64,000 bases of DNA from Lactobacillus sp. PV034 (GTDB lineage Bacteria; Bacillota; Bacilli; Lactobacillales; Lactobacillaceae), in NCBI RefSeq assembly GCF_014522305.1, contig NZ_CP041982.1, forward strand, positions 67,001-131,000, read 5' to 3'. Below, in pieces: positions 1-11,500 of the stretch (its first letter is position 1; each line of letters starts with the position of its first letter). A model generated the notes under the pieces. The model saw only the letters and a list, made by a program, of their open reading frames with translations. It did no database searches and was not told the DNA's origin. Position numbers and translations under genes: made by a program.

Positions 1-165
1 CGCCAAGCAGCATTGGAAAGAATTCAGAGTCAAATGCCGCTAGCAGAAAAAATTAAAAGAGCTGATTATACGATCGAAAATAATGGCACAATTGCTGAAC
101 TAGAACATCAGTTAGCTGATTTATTGAAGATGCTGAGAAAGGTTGATACAGATGGAATGTCCTAA
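1..165 (+). CDS. coaE: Dephospho-CoA kinase, C-terminal end (partial)
   Basis: The open frame enters from the left edge and stops with TAA at 163-165, giving 54 residues. The segment AALERIQSQMPL followed by KRADYTIENNG matches the conserved end of CoaE, where a R-x-x-x-Q-M segment and the 'ADyvIdN' strand close the kinase fold. CoaE phosphorylates dephospho-CoA, the last step of coenzyme A synthesis in the cytoplasm. The P-loop half lies outside the window. It overlaps the nrdR start by 14 bases, so the two are probably co-transcribed. Confidence 0.8.
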   Translation, partial: RQAALERIQSQMPLAEKIKRADYTIENNGTIAELEHQLADLLKMLRKVDTDGMS

Positions 166-625
166 TTGTCATCAAAATTCTTCGCGCGTGATTGATTCTC
201 GTCCAAGTGATGAGAATCGCGCCATCAGACGGCGCCGAGAATGTGAAAATTGTGGTTTTCGTTTTACAACATTTGAACGAGTTGAACAGGCGCCACTATT
301 AGTAATTAAAAATGATGGTACTCGTGAAGCATTTAGTCGTGATAAAATTTTACATGGTGTCGTCATGGCTGCCCAAAAGCGCCCAATTTCTAGCTTTCAA
401 TTAGGTACTTTAGCAGATCATGTTGTTAATGCTATTCGTAAACAGGGTATTTCTGAAATCTCCTCAAAAGAAATTGGAGAATTAGTGATGAATGAATTAG
501 CAAATCTTGATGACGTGGCTTATATCAGATTTGCCAGTATTTATCGCCAATTTAAGGATGTTTCTGGTTTTATGGAGGCCATGGAAGATATGATTAAAAA
601 GCATAGTAATGATAAGGGGAATTAA
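152..625 (+). CDS. nrdR: Transcriptional repressor NrdR
   Basis: NrdR is an ATP/dATP-sensing repressor of ribonucleotide reductase genes. The 157-residue product starts MECPNCHQNSSRVIDSR and shows the four-cysteine zinc ribbon (CPNC near residue 3 and CENC near 31), the RRRRECENCGFRFTTFE signature, and then an ATP-cone domain (from LLVIKNDGTREAF to the end). I chose ATG 152 rather than an in-frame TTG at 143, because family members begin exactly with MxCPxC. It overlaps coaE and precedes dnaB by 5 bases, the usual Firmicute order coaE-nrdR-dnaB-dnaI. Confidence 0.95.
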   Translation: MECPNCHQNSSRVIDSRPSDENRAIRRRRECENCGFRFTTFERVEQAPLLVIKNDGTREAFSRDKILHGVVMAAQKRPISSFQLGTLADHVVNAIRKQGISEISSKEIGELVMNELANLDDVAYIRFASIYRQFKDVSGFMEAMEDMIKKHSNDKGN

Positions 626-630
626 GAAAA

Positions 631-1977
631 ATGTATGTTAGTAGCAATCCAAAACAACCTTTCTATGTTGCTAACCAAATCGTCCTAACTAGTAATGATC
701 AAAAAGTCTTAACTAAGCTTTATCAGCCTCTAGTAGGTGTGTTAGGAGTAGGACTCTACACAACCTTAGTTAATGAATTTGATACGATTCCTTTTGCTGG
801 AGATTATAAAACTCTCTATCAATTGCAAGATCAAACCGATGCTGATTTAAAAAGTATTTTTTCTAGTTTACATCACCTTGAAGCGGTAGGACTTTTAAAA
901 ACATTTGTTGGACAAAATCCAGTTTTGGGCGATGTTATAATCTTTCAACTTTTACCTGTTCCTAGACCGCAAGAATTTTTTGCCACTTTCCTACTATCAA
1001 GTATGCTACGTGAAAGACTGGGAACTGTTGGTTTTGAACGTTTAGTTAAAGAATTTACTCCACGCGTTTTTACTGGCTTAAAAGACGCACGAGAAGTAAG
1101 TGCAGGATTTTTTGAAGTTTTCCACTTATCGCAAAATGCGGCAATTGAACCGCCAGCAGTTGTCAAAGAAGCTAGCGCAAAGGTCGGAGAAGTTAAAGCT
1201 CCACAAGTAAAACTAACTGAAAAAGCTAAAAAAATTGACTGGGATTTTTTACTTGCACTCTTTGATGCCTACCATATTAATAAGGCAGAAGTTGACAAGC
1301 ACCGCAGTGAAATTAGCCAGCTGATGGCGTTTTATGATTTGAGCGAACAGGATTTTATCAACGAAGCCATGCTTACTTTTTCAGCAGGAAAGACCAGCTT
1401 AGATATGGAGGCAATTGCAAGCGTTATTGCAGAAAATTATGGTAGCAGGCAGACTAAGACTTCTGTTGAAAAACAAATTACACCTAAGAAGGATACATTA
1501 GCTACGATCAAAAATCTTTCAAAGCAAGATGATGAATTTTTAAAGGAAGTCAATCAATATTCAGTTGTGGACTACTTATACCATCTCAAAGAAAAAAAGG
1601 GTGGTTATGTAACTGCTAATGAAAAAAAGGTGCTCTATCGTTTGCAGAATCAATATGGCTTAAGTCCGCAACTAATTAATGTATTAATCTATACCTGTTT
1701 AGAATATGACTCAGTCTTAGCGCCTAATCTGGCTGATCGGATTGCAAATGACTGGCTGCAAAAGGGCGTAACTACGGCTGTTCAAGCTATTGGGTATGTT
1801 AAAAAGCGACGCTCGCAAACACGTAATCGCCGCTACCAGGTAAATCATAAACCAGTCAAAAAAACTAGTGATTGGCAAGCTAAAAAACGCCAAACTAGTG
1901 AAACTTCAAGGGCACAGATGTCTGAAGATGAAATGAATCAAATTTTTAAAAATTTTGGAAAAGAAAATAAAGGGTAA
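631..1977 (+). CDS. dnaB: Replication initiation and membrane attachment protein DnaB
   Basis: The 448-residue protein sits directly between nrdR and dnaI, the standard place of Firmicute DnaB (not the E. coli helicase). In Bacillus it works with DnaD and DnaI to load the replicative helicase at oriC. The N-terminal half is the winged-helix DnaB/DnaD DDBH1-like part (YQPLVGVLGVGLYTTLVNEF). The C-terminal half carries a DDBH2-like region ending in a basic tail (KKRRSQTRNRRYQ) with the YxxxxxxxW-type signature (IANDWLQKGV). Length agrees with the family. Confidence 0.9.
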   Translation: MYVSSNPKQPFYVANQIVLTSNDQKVLTKLYQPLVGVLGVGLYTTLVNEFDTIPFAGDYKTLYQLQDQTDADLKSIFSSLHHLEAVGLLKTFVGQNPVLGDVIIFQLLPVPRPQEFFATFLLSSMLRERLGTVGFERLVKEFTPRVFTGLKDAREVSAGFFEVFHLSQNAAIEPPAVVKEASAKVGEVKAPQVKLTEKAKKIDWDFLLALFDAYHINKAEVDKHRSEISQLMAFYDLSEQDFINEAMLTFSAGKTSLDMEAIASVIAENYGSRQTKTSVEKQITPKKDTLATIKNLSKQDDEFLKEVNQYSVVDYLYHLKEKKGGYVTANEKKVLYRLQNQYGLSPQLINVLIYTCLEYDSVLAPNLADRIANDWLQKGVTTAVQAIGYVKKRRSQTRNRRYQVNHKPVKKTSDWQAKKRQTSETSRAQMSEDEMNQIFKNFGKENKG

Positions 1978-1983
1978 AAAACG

Positions 1984-2895
1984 ATGGAATCTATTTCAGA
2001 GGTTATCAAAAAAATTTTGCAGGAAAGAAAAGTAGCAGGTGATAGTGCAGAACTAGCTAAAAGCTCCCTTCAAAATTCTGCAGTTAAAGAATTTTTAACG
2101 CAGCATCAAAATGAAATCTCCAAAGAAATGATCGCTTCATCTCTGACCAATCTGTATATTTTTGCCCAACAAGTGGAAAAAGCAAATGACAAAATCATTT
2201 CTGATTATCAACCACGATTATTTATTAATGGATCAGTGATTGATATTGCGTACTTGCCAACACAGGCTAAAGCAATGGCCACTAAAAGACAGCAAGTAGC
2301 TAAGAAAATTGAATTGATCGATTTGCCTAATAAATTGCGCAAGATTGAATTAGCTCAAGTTGAGCAAACGCCTGAGAGAAGAATGGCTCTTCTTGAAATT
2401 GCTAGTTTTTTAAAATCTTTTGCTAAAGATCCCCACGCACGTGGCCTTTACCTTGAAGGTGATTTTGGCGTGGGCAAGACCTATTTATTAGCCGGCTTAG
2501 CTAATTCAATTGCAAATGAAGGTTATCAGGTTAGCTTTTTGCATGTACCGTCATTTATTGCTAGTTTATCGAGTCACTTTTCTGATAATAGTTTGAGTCA
2601 AGAAGTTGACCGTTTAGCAAATGTACCAGTTTTGATTTTAGATGACATTGGGGCTGAAACCTTGAGCGAATGGTCACGTGATGATGTTTTAGGCGTAGTT
2701 TTGCAAAAACGCATGGATAATGTTTTACCGACTTTCTTTTCCTCAAATATGGATATGAAGGCATTAGAAGACCATTTTGCGGAAACTAAAAACAGTCTCG
2801 ATGAACTCAAAGCCAAGCGGTTAATGGAACGAGTACGTTTTTTAAGTAAAGAAGTTTTTGTTGATGGTAAAAATCGCCGCCAATTTAATTCATAA
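1984..2895 (+). CDS. dnaI: Primosomal protein DnaI, helicase loader ATPase
   Basis: DnaI is the AAA+ loader that puts the DnaC helicase on DNA. The 303-residue product has an N-terminal helicase-binding region (1-130), then a AAA+ core with Walker A GDFGVGKT (about residue 160), Walker B VLILDDIGAE (about 216) and a sensor-1-like FFSSNMD. It begins 6 bases after dnaB and closes the operon; a T-box-controlled gene follows on the same strand. Confidence 0.93.
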   Translation: MESISEVIKKILQERKVAGDSAELAKSSLQNSAVKEFLTQHQNEISKEMIASSLTNLYIFAQQVEKANDKIISDYQPRLFINGSVIDIAYLPTQAKAMATKRQQVAKKIELIDLPNKLRKIELAQVEQTPERRMALLEIASFLKSFAKDPHARGLYLEGDFGVGKTYLLAGLANSIANEGYQVSFLHVPSFIASLSSHFSDNSLSQEVDRLANVPVLILDDIGAETLSEWSRDDVLGVVLQKRMDNVLPTFFSSNMDMKALEDHFAETKNSLDELKAKRLMERVRFLSKEVFVDGKNRRQFNS

Positions 2896-2911
2896 AAAAT
2901 AAAAAATAGAC

Positions 2912-2939
2912 TTGCAACTAAGAAATGAGCTAGTATAAT
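2912..2939 (+). promoter_or_regulatory. Promoter of the thrS T-box leader
   Basis: TTGCAA at 2912-2917 and TATAAT at 2934-2939, 16 bases apart, immediately after dnaI. The pheS leader further along uses the same TTGCAA -35 box. Transcription would start near 2946. Confidence 0.7.
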
Positions 2940-2945
2940 TAAAAT

Positions 2946-3156
2946 CAATGAAAGACATGACAATTTCTAACTCAGAGACAAGGATCTAGTTCTGGAAATC
3001 CTTGATTAAGAAGTTGCCCCAATTTCATCAGCCCAAATTTTAATATCGGATTAGGTAACCTTAACAACCTGTAGAGGAGCTAATAGTCTTAGCTCGAATT
3101 TTGGGTGGAACCACGTACTTTAACGTCCCAGTGCTTTATGGCACTGGGACTTTTTT
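2946..3156 (+). promoter_or_regulatory. T-box riboswitch of thrS
   Basis: The leader contains the T-box core GGGTGGAACCACG at 3103-3115. It is followed by a strong hairpin, GTCCCAGTGC (3125-3134) pairing with GCACTGGGAC (3141-3150), and a T-run. This is the usual antiterminator/terminator arrangement sensing uncharged tRNA, here tRNA-Thr from the downstream gene. I could not fix the Stem I specifier codon with confidence; an ACT in the stretch around 2970 is a candidate only. Confidence 0.9.
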
Positions 3157-3171
3157 ATTTGGAGGTAAAAA

Positions 3172-5103
3172 ATGAGTTTTTCTGTAACTTTACCAGATGG
3201 ATCAAAAAAAGAATTTGACCAAGCAGTATCTGTTAAGGATTTAGCATCTTCAATTGCAACTTCTCTTGGCAAAGCTGCTGTTGGTGCAAGAATTGATGGT
3301 CATGTAAGACCATTAGACTACATGATTGATGGTGATGTAGAAGCAGCTATTATCACTGATAAAGATGAAGAAGGTCTAGACATTTTACGTGCTACAACTG
3401 CATTCTTATTAGAAGCAGTTGCTAAGCGTGAATACCCTGAATTGCGTCTTGGAATGCATGAAGCCGATGAAGGTGGCTTCTTTGTCGATACTGATAAGAG
3501 CGATCAAATTAAGATTACCGAATTACCAAAACTTGAAAAAGCCATGGAAAAGGCAATCAAGAATGGTGAAAAGATTGAATTCGCTACTATGAGTAAGAGC
3601 GAATTACAAGAAATCTTCAAGGATGACAAGTTTAAACTTGAATTACTTGAAAAAGAAGATAATGAAGTTGAAGTTTACAAGTTAGGTGACTTCGTTGACT
3701 TTGGTTTTGATGCCTTATTACCAAATACTGGTAAGATTAAGAACTTCAAACTTTTATCAGTAGCTGGTGCTTACTGGTTAGGTAAGTCTTCTAATCCAAT
3801 GCTTCAAAGAATCTTTGGAACTGCCTTCTTCAAGAAGAGTGCATTAGAAGAAGATTTGAAGCGCCGTGAAGAAATTAAGGAAAGAGACCACCGTACTATT
3901 GGCCGTGACTTAGACTTGTTCTTTGTTGATCCTAAAGTTGGTGCTGGTCTTCCATACTGGATGCCAAAGGGTGCTACAATTCGTCGCGTTATTGAACGTT
4001 ACATTGTTGATAAAGAAGTTGCAGATGGCTACCAACATGTTTACACCCCAGTTTTGATGAATGTTGATGCTTATAAGACTTCAGGTCACTGGGCACACTA
4101 CCGTGATGACATGTTTCCACCAATGGACATGGGTGATGGCGAAATGCTTGAATTACGTCCAATGAACTGTCCATCACACATTCAAATTTATAAGCACCAC
4201 ATTCGTTCATACCGTGAATTACCAATCCGTATTGCTGAATTAGGTATGATGCACCGTTACGAAAAATCAGGTGCCTTATCAGGTTTACAACGTGTGCGTG
4301 AAATGACTTTAAATGATGGTCACACTTTTGTTGCTCTAGATCAAATCCAAGAAGAATTTGCTAAGGTATTGAAGTTAATCATGGATGTTTATGAAGACTT
4401 TGATATTACTGATTACTACTTCAGATTATCTTACCGTGATCCAAAGAATACTGATAAGTACTTTGCAAATGATGAAATGTGGGAAACTGCTCAAAAGATG
4501 CTTAAGGGTGCGATGGATGATCTTGGTTTGGATTATGTTGAAGCAGAAGGTGAAGCTGCCTTCTATGGTCCAAAACTTGATATTCAAACTAAGACCGCCT
4601 TGGGTAATGATGAAACTATGTCCACTATCCAATTAGACTTCATGCTTCCAGAAAAATTTGACTTGAAGTATGTTGGTAAAGATGGTGAAGAACACCGTCC
4701 AGTTATGATTCACCGTGGTATTGTTGGTACGATGGAAAGATTTATCGCTTACTTAACTGAAATTTACAAGGGTGCTTTCCCAACTTGGCTTGCTCCAGTT
4801 CAAGCAGAAATTATTCCAGTTAATGAAGATGCACATGGTGAATATGCTGAAAAAGTTAAGGCAGAATTAACTAAGCGTGGCTTCAGAGCTGAAGTAGACC
4901 ACCGTAATGAAAAGATGGGTTACAAGATTCGTGAATCTCAAACTCAAAAAGTTCCTTACACTTTAGTTTTAGGTGATGATGAAATGAATGCTAATAGTGT
5001 TAACGTTCGTCGTTACGGAACTGAAGAACAAATTTCTAAGAGTTTAGATGACTTTATCAATGAAATTGATGCTGATGTTAAATCTTACTCACGTAAAAAT
5101 TAA
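3172..5103 (+). CDS. thrS: Threonine--tRNA ligase
   Basis: This 643-residue class II synthetase charges tRNA-Thr. The order is TGS domain (1-60), editing (HxxxH-type) domain (about 60-240), catalytic core with motif 2 (MMHRYEKSG) and the zinc cysteine in [10 protein letters not shown], and a C-terminal anticodon-binding domain ([10 protein letters not shown] onward). The start is set by GGAGG at 3161-3165. Expression is controlled by the T-box just upstream. Confidence 0.97.
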   Translation: MSFSVTLPDGSKKEFDQAVSVKDLASSIATSLGKAAVGARIDGHVRPLDYMIDGDVEAAIITDKDEEGLDILRATTAFLLEAVAKREYPELRLGMHEADEGGFFVDTDKSDQIKITELPKLEKAMEKAIKNGEKIEFATMSKSELQEIFKDDKFKLELLEKEDNEVEVYKLGDFVDFGFDALLPNTGKIKNFKLLSVAGAYWLGKSSNPMLQRIFGTAFFKKSALEEDLKRREEIKERDHRTIGRDLDLFFVDPKVGAGLPYWMPKGATIRRVIERYIVDKEVADGYQHVYTPVLMNVDAYKTSGHWAHYRDDMFPPMDMGDGEMLELRPMNCPSHIQIYKHHIRSYRELPIRIAELGMMHRYEKSGALSGLQRVREMTLNDGHTFVALDQIQEEFAKVLKLIMDVYEDFDITDYYFRLSYRDPKNTDKYFANDEMWETAQKMLKGAMDDLGLDYVEAEGEAAFYGPKLDIQTKTALGNDETMSTIQLDFMLPEKFDLKYVGKDGEEHRPVMIHRGIVGTMERFIAYLTEIYKGAFPTWLAPVQAEIIPVNEDAHGEYAEKVKAELTKRGFRAEVDHRNEKMGYKIRESQTQKVPYTLVLGDDEMNANSVNVRRYGTEEQISKSLDDFINEIDADVKSYSRKN

Positions 5104-5119
5104 TTAAATAAATTAAGTT

Positions 5120-5165
5120 AAAAGACTAACTTTCTTGCTCTAGCAGAAAAGTTAGTCTTTTTTAT
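5120..5165 (+). terminator. Terminator after thrS
   Basis: AAAGACTAACTTT pairs with AAAGTTAGTCTTT around a 13-base loop, followed by a T-rich stretch. The stem is symmetrical enough to work on both strands. Confidence 0.85.
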
Positions 5166-5262
5166 GTCTTTTTATGTTGTTTTTTGTTATTTTTTATTTA
5201 ATTGTAGTTAATTTTATTCAAAATTTCTGATAACAACATAAGAAAAGTTTAACACTAAAATT

Positions 5263-5291
5263 TTGCTTTTGCCTTGATAAATAGGTAAAAT
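5263..5291 (+). promoter_or_regulatory. Putative promoter of gtfA
   Basis: TTGCTT (5263-5268) and TAAAAT (5286-5291) are 17 bases apart in the AT-rich gap ahead of gtfA. They leave about 85 bases of leader. This is pattern matching only. Confidence 0.45.
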
Positions 5292-5381
5292 AATAGTACA
5301 AAGAAAAATTAGATTTACTGTATTTTGAAAATTTATTTTTGTTATTTAATTTGTCTTTTTCTAAAATATCGAGGAGAAAAA

Positions 5382-6944
5382 ATGATATATTTTATTAATT
5401 TTGGAATGCCAGATCATAAATCTGGAATTGAACATGCCGAGATCAAACGGTTAAATTTATTTAAAAATCATAATCAACCAGCCAAGGTTATTGCGCGTGA
5501 TTGGAACCGTACTCTTCATCAGACTGCAAATGCTGCAGGGGTGGATGATGATAGTTTACTAGGAATGTTTGATTACTTCCAAGATGCAACGAAGGTAGCT
5601 GCTAAGAACTTAACAGTTGATGATTTAGATTTTGGAATTGTTAACACTAAGCGTGAAGATGAAACTGATAAGAATAGATACTTGGTTACTAATGCTGCCA
5701 ATGGCAAGTTAGTAGCCCGTGTTAATTACGATCCGGTTCATGATCGTCAAGTAGTATCAACTGAATTGTTTGATGAATATGGTAATCTTTACCGCGTTGA
5801 TCATTATGATTCACGTGGCTTTAGATCATTAGTTCAATGGTACACACCTGATAATAAGATTGGTAATGAAGAATGGTTAACTCCTGATGGTCGTACTGTA
5901 ATTAGAACATTTAATAAATTTGATATTCACCACAAGTTAGTCAAGACCGGTTGGTGGCTACAAGAAAAGAACGGCGAGATTCATACTTTTGATACCATTG
6001 ATGAATTGTTTGAACACTTCTTAAATCGAATTAATGAAAAAGGTAATAATATCTTTGTGCTTGACCGTTCACTTCTTGCCGACGGAGCATTAACTAGATT
6101 AAAGAAGCCAGCTTATACAGTTATGCACTTGCATAATTCACAGGCTGGGGATGCCCAAGATCCACTTCATTCAATTGTGAATAACAATTATGAATATGCC
6201 TTGGCAAATCTTGATCGTTATTCTTCTGTTGTTTCAGCAACTCAACGTCAGACAGATGATGTGATTGAAAGATTTAAGCCTAAAGCAAAAATGTTTACCA
6301 TCCCAGTTGGTGTAGTAGATGATGAAACTTTAAATGAAGATCATGTCCCTATGGATAAACGTACTTTCGGTAAGATTATCGCAGTGGCAAGAATTGCTTA
6401 TGAAAAGCGTTTAGATGACTTAGTACGTGCAGTTAAAATTGTTCATGATCAAGTTCCGGAAGTAACTTTAGACCTTTATGGTTATGCCGATTCATCAAAT
6501 AATTATGGTGAAAAACGTAAAATTGAAAAATTAATCAAGGAATTAGGTCTTGAAGATGTAGTTACTTTTAAGGGCTATACCAACGACATTGCCAAGGTTG
6601 AAAAAGATGCCCAAGTCTTTGGCTTGACTTCAAGAATGGAAGGATTCAACTTAGCCGTTATGGAAGCTTTATCACATGGTGTGATTGGTGTAACCTACGA
6701 TGTTAACTATGGACCAAATGATATTGTGGTTGATGGTAAAAATGGTTATATCGTTGATTTTGGTGATTATAAGGCATTGGCTGAAAAGATGCTCAAGATC
6801 TTTAAGGACAAGAAGTTAATGCAAGAACTAAGCGATGGTTCTTATGAAACAAGTGAACGTTTCTCAGATGAGAACGTTTGGAATGCATGGCATGATTTAA
6901 TTCAAGACGCAGAGAAGACTTTGGGAGGTGCAGTAAGAAAATGA
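5382..6944 (+). CDS. gtfA: Adhesin glycosyltransferase GtfA (GT4 family)
   Basis: The 520-residue protein resembles GtfA of serine-rich-repeat adhesin loci, which with GtfB adds the first GlcNAc to Ser/Thr of the adhesin in the cytoplasm. It has the GtfA/B-type N-terminal half with the add-on beta-meander (DSRGFRSLVQWYTPD), then a GT-B Rossmann half with GKIIAVARIAYEKRLDDLV and the E-x7-E motif in SRMEGFNLAVMEALSHG. I chose ATG 5382 because GAGGAG lies at 5371-5376; the upstream in-frame start at 5325 would add a non-conserved 19 residues. The stop overlaps gtfB by 4 bases. Confidence 0.9.
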   Translation: MIYFINFGMPDHKSGIEHAEIKRLNLFKNHNQPAKVIARDWNRTLHQTANAAGVDDDSLLGMFDYFQDATKVAAKNLTVDDLDFGIVNTKREDETDKNRYLVTNAANGKLVARVNYDPVHDRQVVSTELFDEYGNLYRVDHYDSRGFRSLVQWYTPDNKIGNEEWLTPDGRTVIRTFNKFDIHHKLVKTGWWLQEKNGEIHTFDTIDELFEHFLNRINEKGNNIFVLDRSLLADGALTRLKKPAYTVMHLHNSQAGDAQDPLHSIVNNNYEYALANLDRYSSVVSATQRQTDDVIERFKPKAKMFTIPVGVVDDETLNEDHVPMDKRTFGKIIAVARIAYEKRLDDLVRAVKIVHDQVPEVTLDLYGYADSSNNYGEKRKIEKLIKELGLEDVVTFKGYTNDIAKVEKDAQVFGLTSRMEGFNLAVMEALSHGVIGVTYDVNYGPNDIVVDGKNGYIVDFGDYKALAEKMLKIFKDKKLMQELSDGSYETSERFSDENVWNAWHDLIQDAEKTLGGAVRK

Positions 6945-8428
6945 TTTATTTAATAGGAGAAAACGTATTTACTTTTAATTCAGGTACTGAATTCTCTCAA
7001 TTTGAAAGATTGAATGCCTTTAACAAAAATGATAAGCCCGCTGTTTTATTACTCCGTAATTATAACCGCATGTTAAGTAATGAAATTAAGAAGCATGGCT
7101 TAAAACAAAAAGATGTTATTAACATGTACGATTATTTCCAAGGAACGGTTAAGACTAGACGTAAAGAACAATCATTGCGCTTGCTTGATAGTATTCCGCT
7201 TACTGATTACCACATTGTTGGGGTAGATAATAACTACTCTAATATTGAATACAAGGGTAAAAAAATCGGTGAAATTCGCGTAATGCCAGCGACTGTAGGA
7301 CTAGTTGGCTCGATTGAATACTATGATTCACTCGGTCAAACTGCAGTCAAAGAATATTGGGACTGGCGTGGTTTTAAGTCAATGGTTGAAACCTACCATC
7401 CAGATGGCTCAGTGGCTATGCAACAATATTTGCGTCAAGACGGTAGTCCAGCGATTGAAGTAACTCACATGTATATTGGTGATAAAGTATTACCAACCAT
7501 GTGGAAGTTAATTGATTACAAGGGTAGAGACTGGCAATTTAGAACTGAAGATCAACTCTTTACCTTCTTCTTAAATGAAATCAACAACCAAGAACCAGGA
7601 ACATTTATTTCAGATCGTCGTACTTTAGATAGTTCAGTCTTGAATGTTGAAAATGCAGATAAGAAGATTTCATATCTTCACAGTGTTCCTTTCAAAGAAC
7701 GTAATCATCCTCAACATGGAATTATGGATGTTTATGAACGCAGTGTTAATGGTGAAGCAGGCAGAGAATTTGATTACGTAGTATTACCTACTCAAGATCA
7801 AGCAGATGAAGTTGCTAAGTTAGCTACTTCAAATAGTCAAATTGTATCTGCTCCTGATAGTTACGTTAAAGCAGGTAAGGCAAAAGAATTAAGCGAAGAT
7901 ATTACCTTAGTTTATGTGGGGCGCTTAGCTGCTGAAAAGAATACTACTGATGTAATTAAGGCTTTTAAGCATATTAGCAACAAGCTCCCTGAAGCTAAAC
8001 TAAAATTACAAGGCTATTTTGGCAGTGGTGAATATGAAAAAGAACTCAAAGACCTAATTAAAAAGTTAGATTTAACAGATAAGGTTGAGTTTATTCCTTA
8101 TGATCCAGCTAAGCAAGATTTGCAAGATGCTACTTTATTCTTGAATGCTAGTCATAGTGAAGGCTTTGGGATGAATATGCTTGAAGCATTGGCAAATGGT
8201 ATTCCGGTAGTAACTTATGCAGCTGATTATACTAGGAATAACTTAATTAAAGATGGAGTTAATGGCTTCAATGTAGTAAAAACTACTCCAGTTGGCTTAG
8301 CTAATAAGGTTTTGGAAGTGTTAGGCGATAGCAAAGAATATGCTAGCCTTTCTCAAGGAGCAATTCAAACTGCCAAAGAGAATACAGAAGCTAACTTTAT
8401 GAAGCAATGGGATAAATTTATAGACTAA
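6941..8428 (+). CDS. gtfB: Adhesin glycosyltransferase-stabilising protein GtfB
   Basis: The 495-residue protein shares the GtfA/GtfB layout: an N-terminal half with the same add-on domain (DWRGFKSMVETYHPDG) and a C-terminal GT-B half (TLVYVGRLAAEKNTTDVIKAF, then SEGFGMNMLEALANGIPVV). In known systems GtfB is the substrate-binding partner and chaperone of GtfA. Here the E-x7-E motif still looks intact, so catalytic loss cannot be assumed. It is translationally coupled to gtfA (ATGA overlap), and the giant adhesin follows 72 bases later, its probable substrate. Confidence 0.88.
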   Translation: MIYLIGENVFTFNSGTEFSQFERLNAFNKNDKPAVLLLRNYNRMLSNEIKKHGLKQKDVINMYDYFQGTVKTRRKEQSLRLLDSIPLTDYHIVGVDNNYSNIEYKGKKIGEIRVMPATVGLVGSIEYYDSLGQTAVKEYWDWRGFKSMVETYHPDGSVAMQQYLRQDGSPAIEVTHMYIGDKVLPTMWKLIDYKGRDWQFRTEDQLFTFFLNEINNQEPGTFISDRRTLDSSVLNVENADKKISYLHSVPFKERNHPQHGIMDVYERSVNGEAGREFDYVVLPTQDQADEVAKLATSNSQIVSAPDSYVKAGKAKELSEDITLVYVGRLAAEKNTTDVIKAFKHISNKLPEAKLKLQGYFGSGEYEKELKDLIKKLDLTDKVEFIPYDPAKQDLQDATLFLNASHSEGFGMNMLEALANGIPVVTYAADYTRNNLIKDGVNGFNVVKTTPVGLANKVLEVLGDSKEYASLSQGAIQTAKENTEANFMKQWDKFID

Positions 8429-8500
8429 ATATTTTGTTTTAGTAGTTGGATATGCTAATTTTGTTTAGATAGATTTAGATTAAGAATAGGGGAAATGTTA

Positions 8501-11500
8501 ATGTCTAGAAAAGACTTACATAAAAAAGATGTTTTCTCTTTACGAAAATTATCTGTTGGTTTAGCCAGCGTGATGATTGGTTCATTCTTCTTTTTATCTC
8601 ATGATACCGACTTAGTACATGCAGATGAATTAAAGGAACCAGAATCAGCTGCAGTAGATCAAGCGACGCTTGATGCTGCTGGTGAGCTTGCCAACGATAC
8701 ACACTTAACTAATAAAATTTCACAACAAAGTGAAGCAACAACTGCAAGTGAGGCAGCTACTGCTAATAGTGTATCTACTGCTAGTGCTGAAATTAGCATG
8801 GCAAGTAGCAGTAGTCAGTCAGCATCTTCAGCAAGTGAGAGTAAAGAAGCTGATGAACTTGCTCATAATGAAGTAAGTAAGAATAGGAGTGCTGAAGTTC
8901 ATACTGTACAAGTAAATACTGCTAGTCTTTTAGCAACAAAGGCTGGAACTGATTCTGCAGCTCTGGCTCAATTAGGCGAATCTAAAGTTACAACTCCCGC
9001 TTCAAATGCTACTGCTGTTGCTAATGCTAGTGAATTTGTTAATGCAATTACTAATACCAGCGCAGCTATAATTGATGTGACGAGTAATATTGACTTAAGT
9101 TCACAAAGTACACTCACTGTTTCTTCAGATGCAGCTTTACGTGATGTGACAATTAATGGTAATGGTCACACCATTAGCTTTGGTAATGCCTACCTTGATA
9201 TTAAGAGCAAGGATGACCAAAAGCTTACTATTTCTGGTGCAACTATTACTGGTTCTAACACTAATGGTATTGTTTCTATGGATAGTGGGAACAACGCTAG
9301 TGTTAAATTTGATGATGTTACTTACACCGGGACTGGATTAGTAAATAATACTAATACAAACGTTGTCTTTAGTGGAACTAATAACATTACTACTAATAAG
9401 AATGTTTATAGTGTTAATGCTAAGAGTGTAACTGTGCAAGATGGCTCAAATACTACAATTTCAGCTAGTGCAGGGGCAATTTCAGTACCTGCTAATACTA
9501 CAGGAATTAACGTAGCAGGTGATTTAACGCTTCACCGCACTGGTTCTACTGCTTTAAGTGCTGGTACTGGATTTGTAGATGCTTCCTCACCAATTAATAT
9601 TACTGGTAACGGTAAAGTAGATGTTGAATTTGATAAAGTAGCAGGTTTAACTTCAAAAATGGGTGGGATTTACATCCACAATGGTGCCGACTTAAATATC
9701 AAAGATAATGGTAGTTTAACGCTTAACAATAACGATAGTACTACTTTAGATACTACTGTAATTAACGTTGCAAACTCTGGTGATACTAATATTAATGTAC
9801 TTGATAATGGATCACTTAATATGAAGGGATCTGTAAATCAATCAGTTATCTACTTCCAAGGTAATGGAAACTTACGTGTTAACGGAGAAAAAGCAACCGT
9901 TAATATTGATGTAACTGGTAAAGCTGCTAGTCGGGTATTTGACTTGAAAACCGGTAATGGTATTTATGTCAACAACGGTGGAACTTTCGATATTGCGTAT
10001 GAGAATAACAGCGGAAACGGTTATAACGTTATCTATGCTGCGGCAGGTACGGTTTTATCATTTGGTAATAACTCAAATGTTAAGTTAACAAGTAGTGGTA
10101 AAAATTCTACTAATTTACTAGGTGGTAAAGGTGCTGCTACCATTACTATTTACCGTCCAGATTCCGTAGTCTTTGATGTTCAAGGTAGCGGTGCAATTAT
10201 TTCTGGCTTAGGCGGAGATATTAATGCTCACTATGTTGAAATGAAAAACTCAGCTAACAGTGACTGGAGTAGTGCCTACAAGGATGCTGATTACAATATT
10301 AGTAAAAAATCAGCAACTACACTTGGTGAAACTAACACTGACACAACTGCTGGTAACAGTCTTTTAGCCAGTTTAAACAATGGTAAGTACTTTGCATTTG
10401 GTACTCCTGATATGCACAATGCTATTACTTTAGATGATAGCAGTAAGATTACTGATCAAACTAAGACTTTAACTGGTACTACTAACGCCAACGGTTATGT
10501 AACTGTTCACTACTACAATGGTAGTGATAATAATACTGCAGTTAATGGTTTAACTTATGGCCTGGCTGCACCAGGCGAAACTAGTTCAGACTTCGTTGTT
10601 AAGGCAGATGCTAATGGTAAATGGAGCATTGATTTAACTAATGCACCACTTACTGCAGGTAGTGTAATTGTGGTTGAATCAATGTCACAATTTACCCCTG
10701 CATTTGCAACTGCATATGTTGCTAGTGCTGATTCAACTTACACTGATTTTTCACAATATGTTGACAATGCTAATTCGATTGCTTCAATTGCTACTAGTCA
10801 AGCAAGTCAAGCTGATTTAAGTAGTGCAACTGCAGAATTAGCAAGTGCTGCTAGTGTAGCAACTTCAATTTCTGATTTTGATCAGCAAATTACAAACTCA
10901 ATTCCTACAATTGGACCAGATTCAAGCTATACTTTAACTGGATTTCCCCCTGCTGCGGTTCAAAATAATATGGCATCGTTAGCACTCCTTGCTGGCGGAT
11001 ATGATGAAGAAGGCAATGATGTTAATCCTGTAGCAAGTGAAGTTACAACTTCTTTGGCTAGCGCTGCCACTGCTGCAAGCAGTGCAAGTAGTACTGCTGC
11101 AAGGATTGCCAGTGCAGTTGCTAAGTATAATAGCGCGGCTAAGCCAGTGATGGATGCTGCTAGTCAAGGCTCTGTTGCTGCAAGTGCAGCCTTACAAGAA
11201 TTGAATTATTCTTTAGCAGCCAGTCAAGCTAATGCTGCAAATAATAGTACATTGGGAAATAGCGCTACAAGTACGGCAAATTCTTATGCTGCGATTGCAA
11301 GTGCAAATGCCACTGCAGCTGCTAAAGCTGGAAGTTTAAGCTCAAGTGCTGCTTCTTTAGCTAAAAGTTTAAGTGATAATATTCAAAGTGATGTTAACTC
11401 AGTTGCGAGTTACGCAAAAGATACTATTAGTTCTGTCCAAAGTGCTCAAAGTCAGTATCTCTCAGCAGCAAGTACAGCAACTAGTTTAACGGCAGAAATT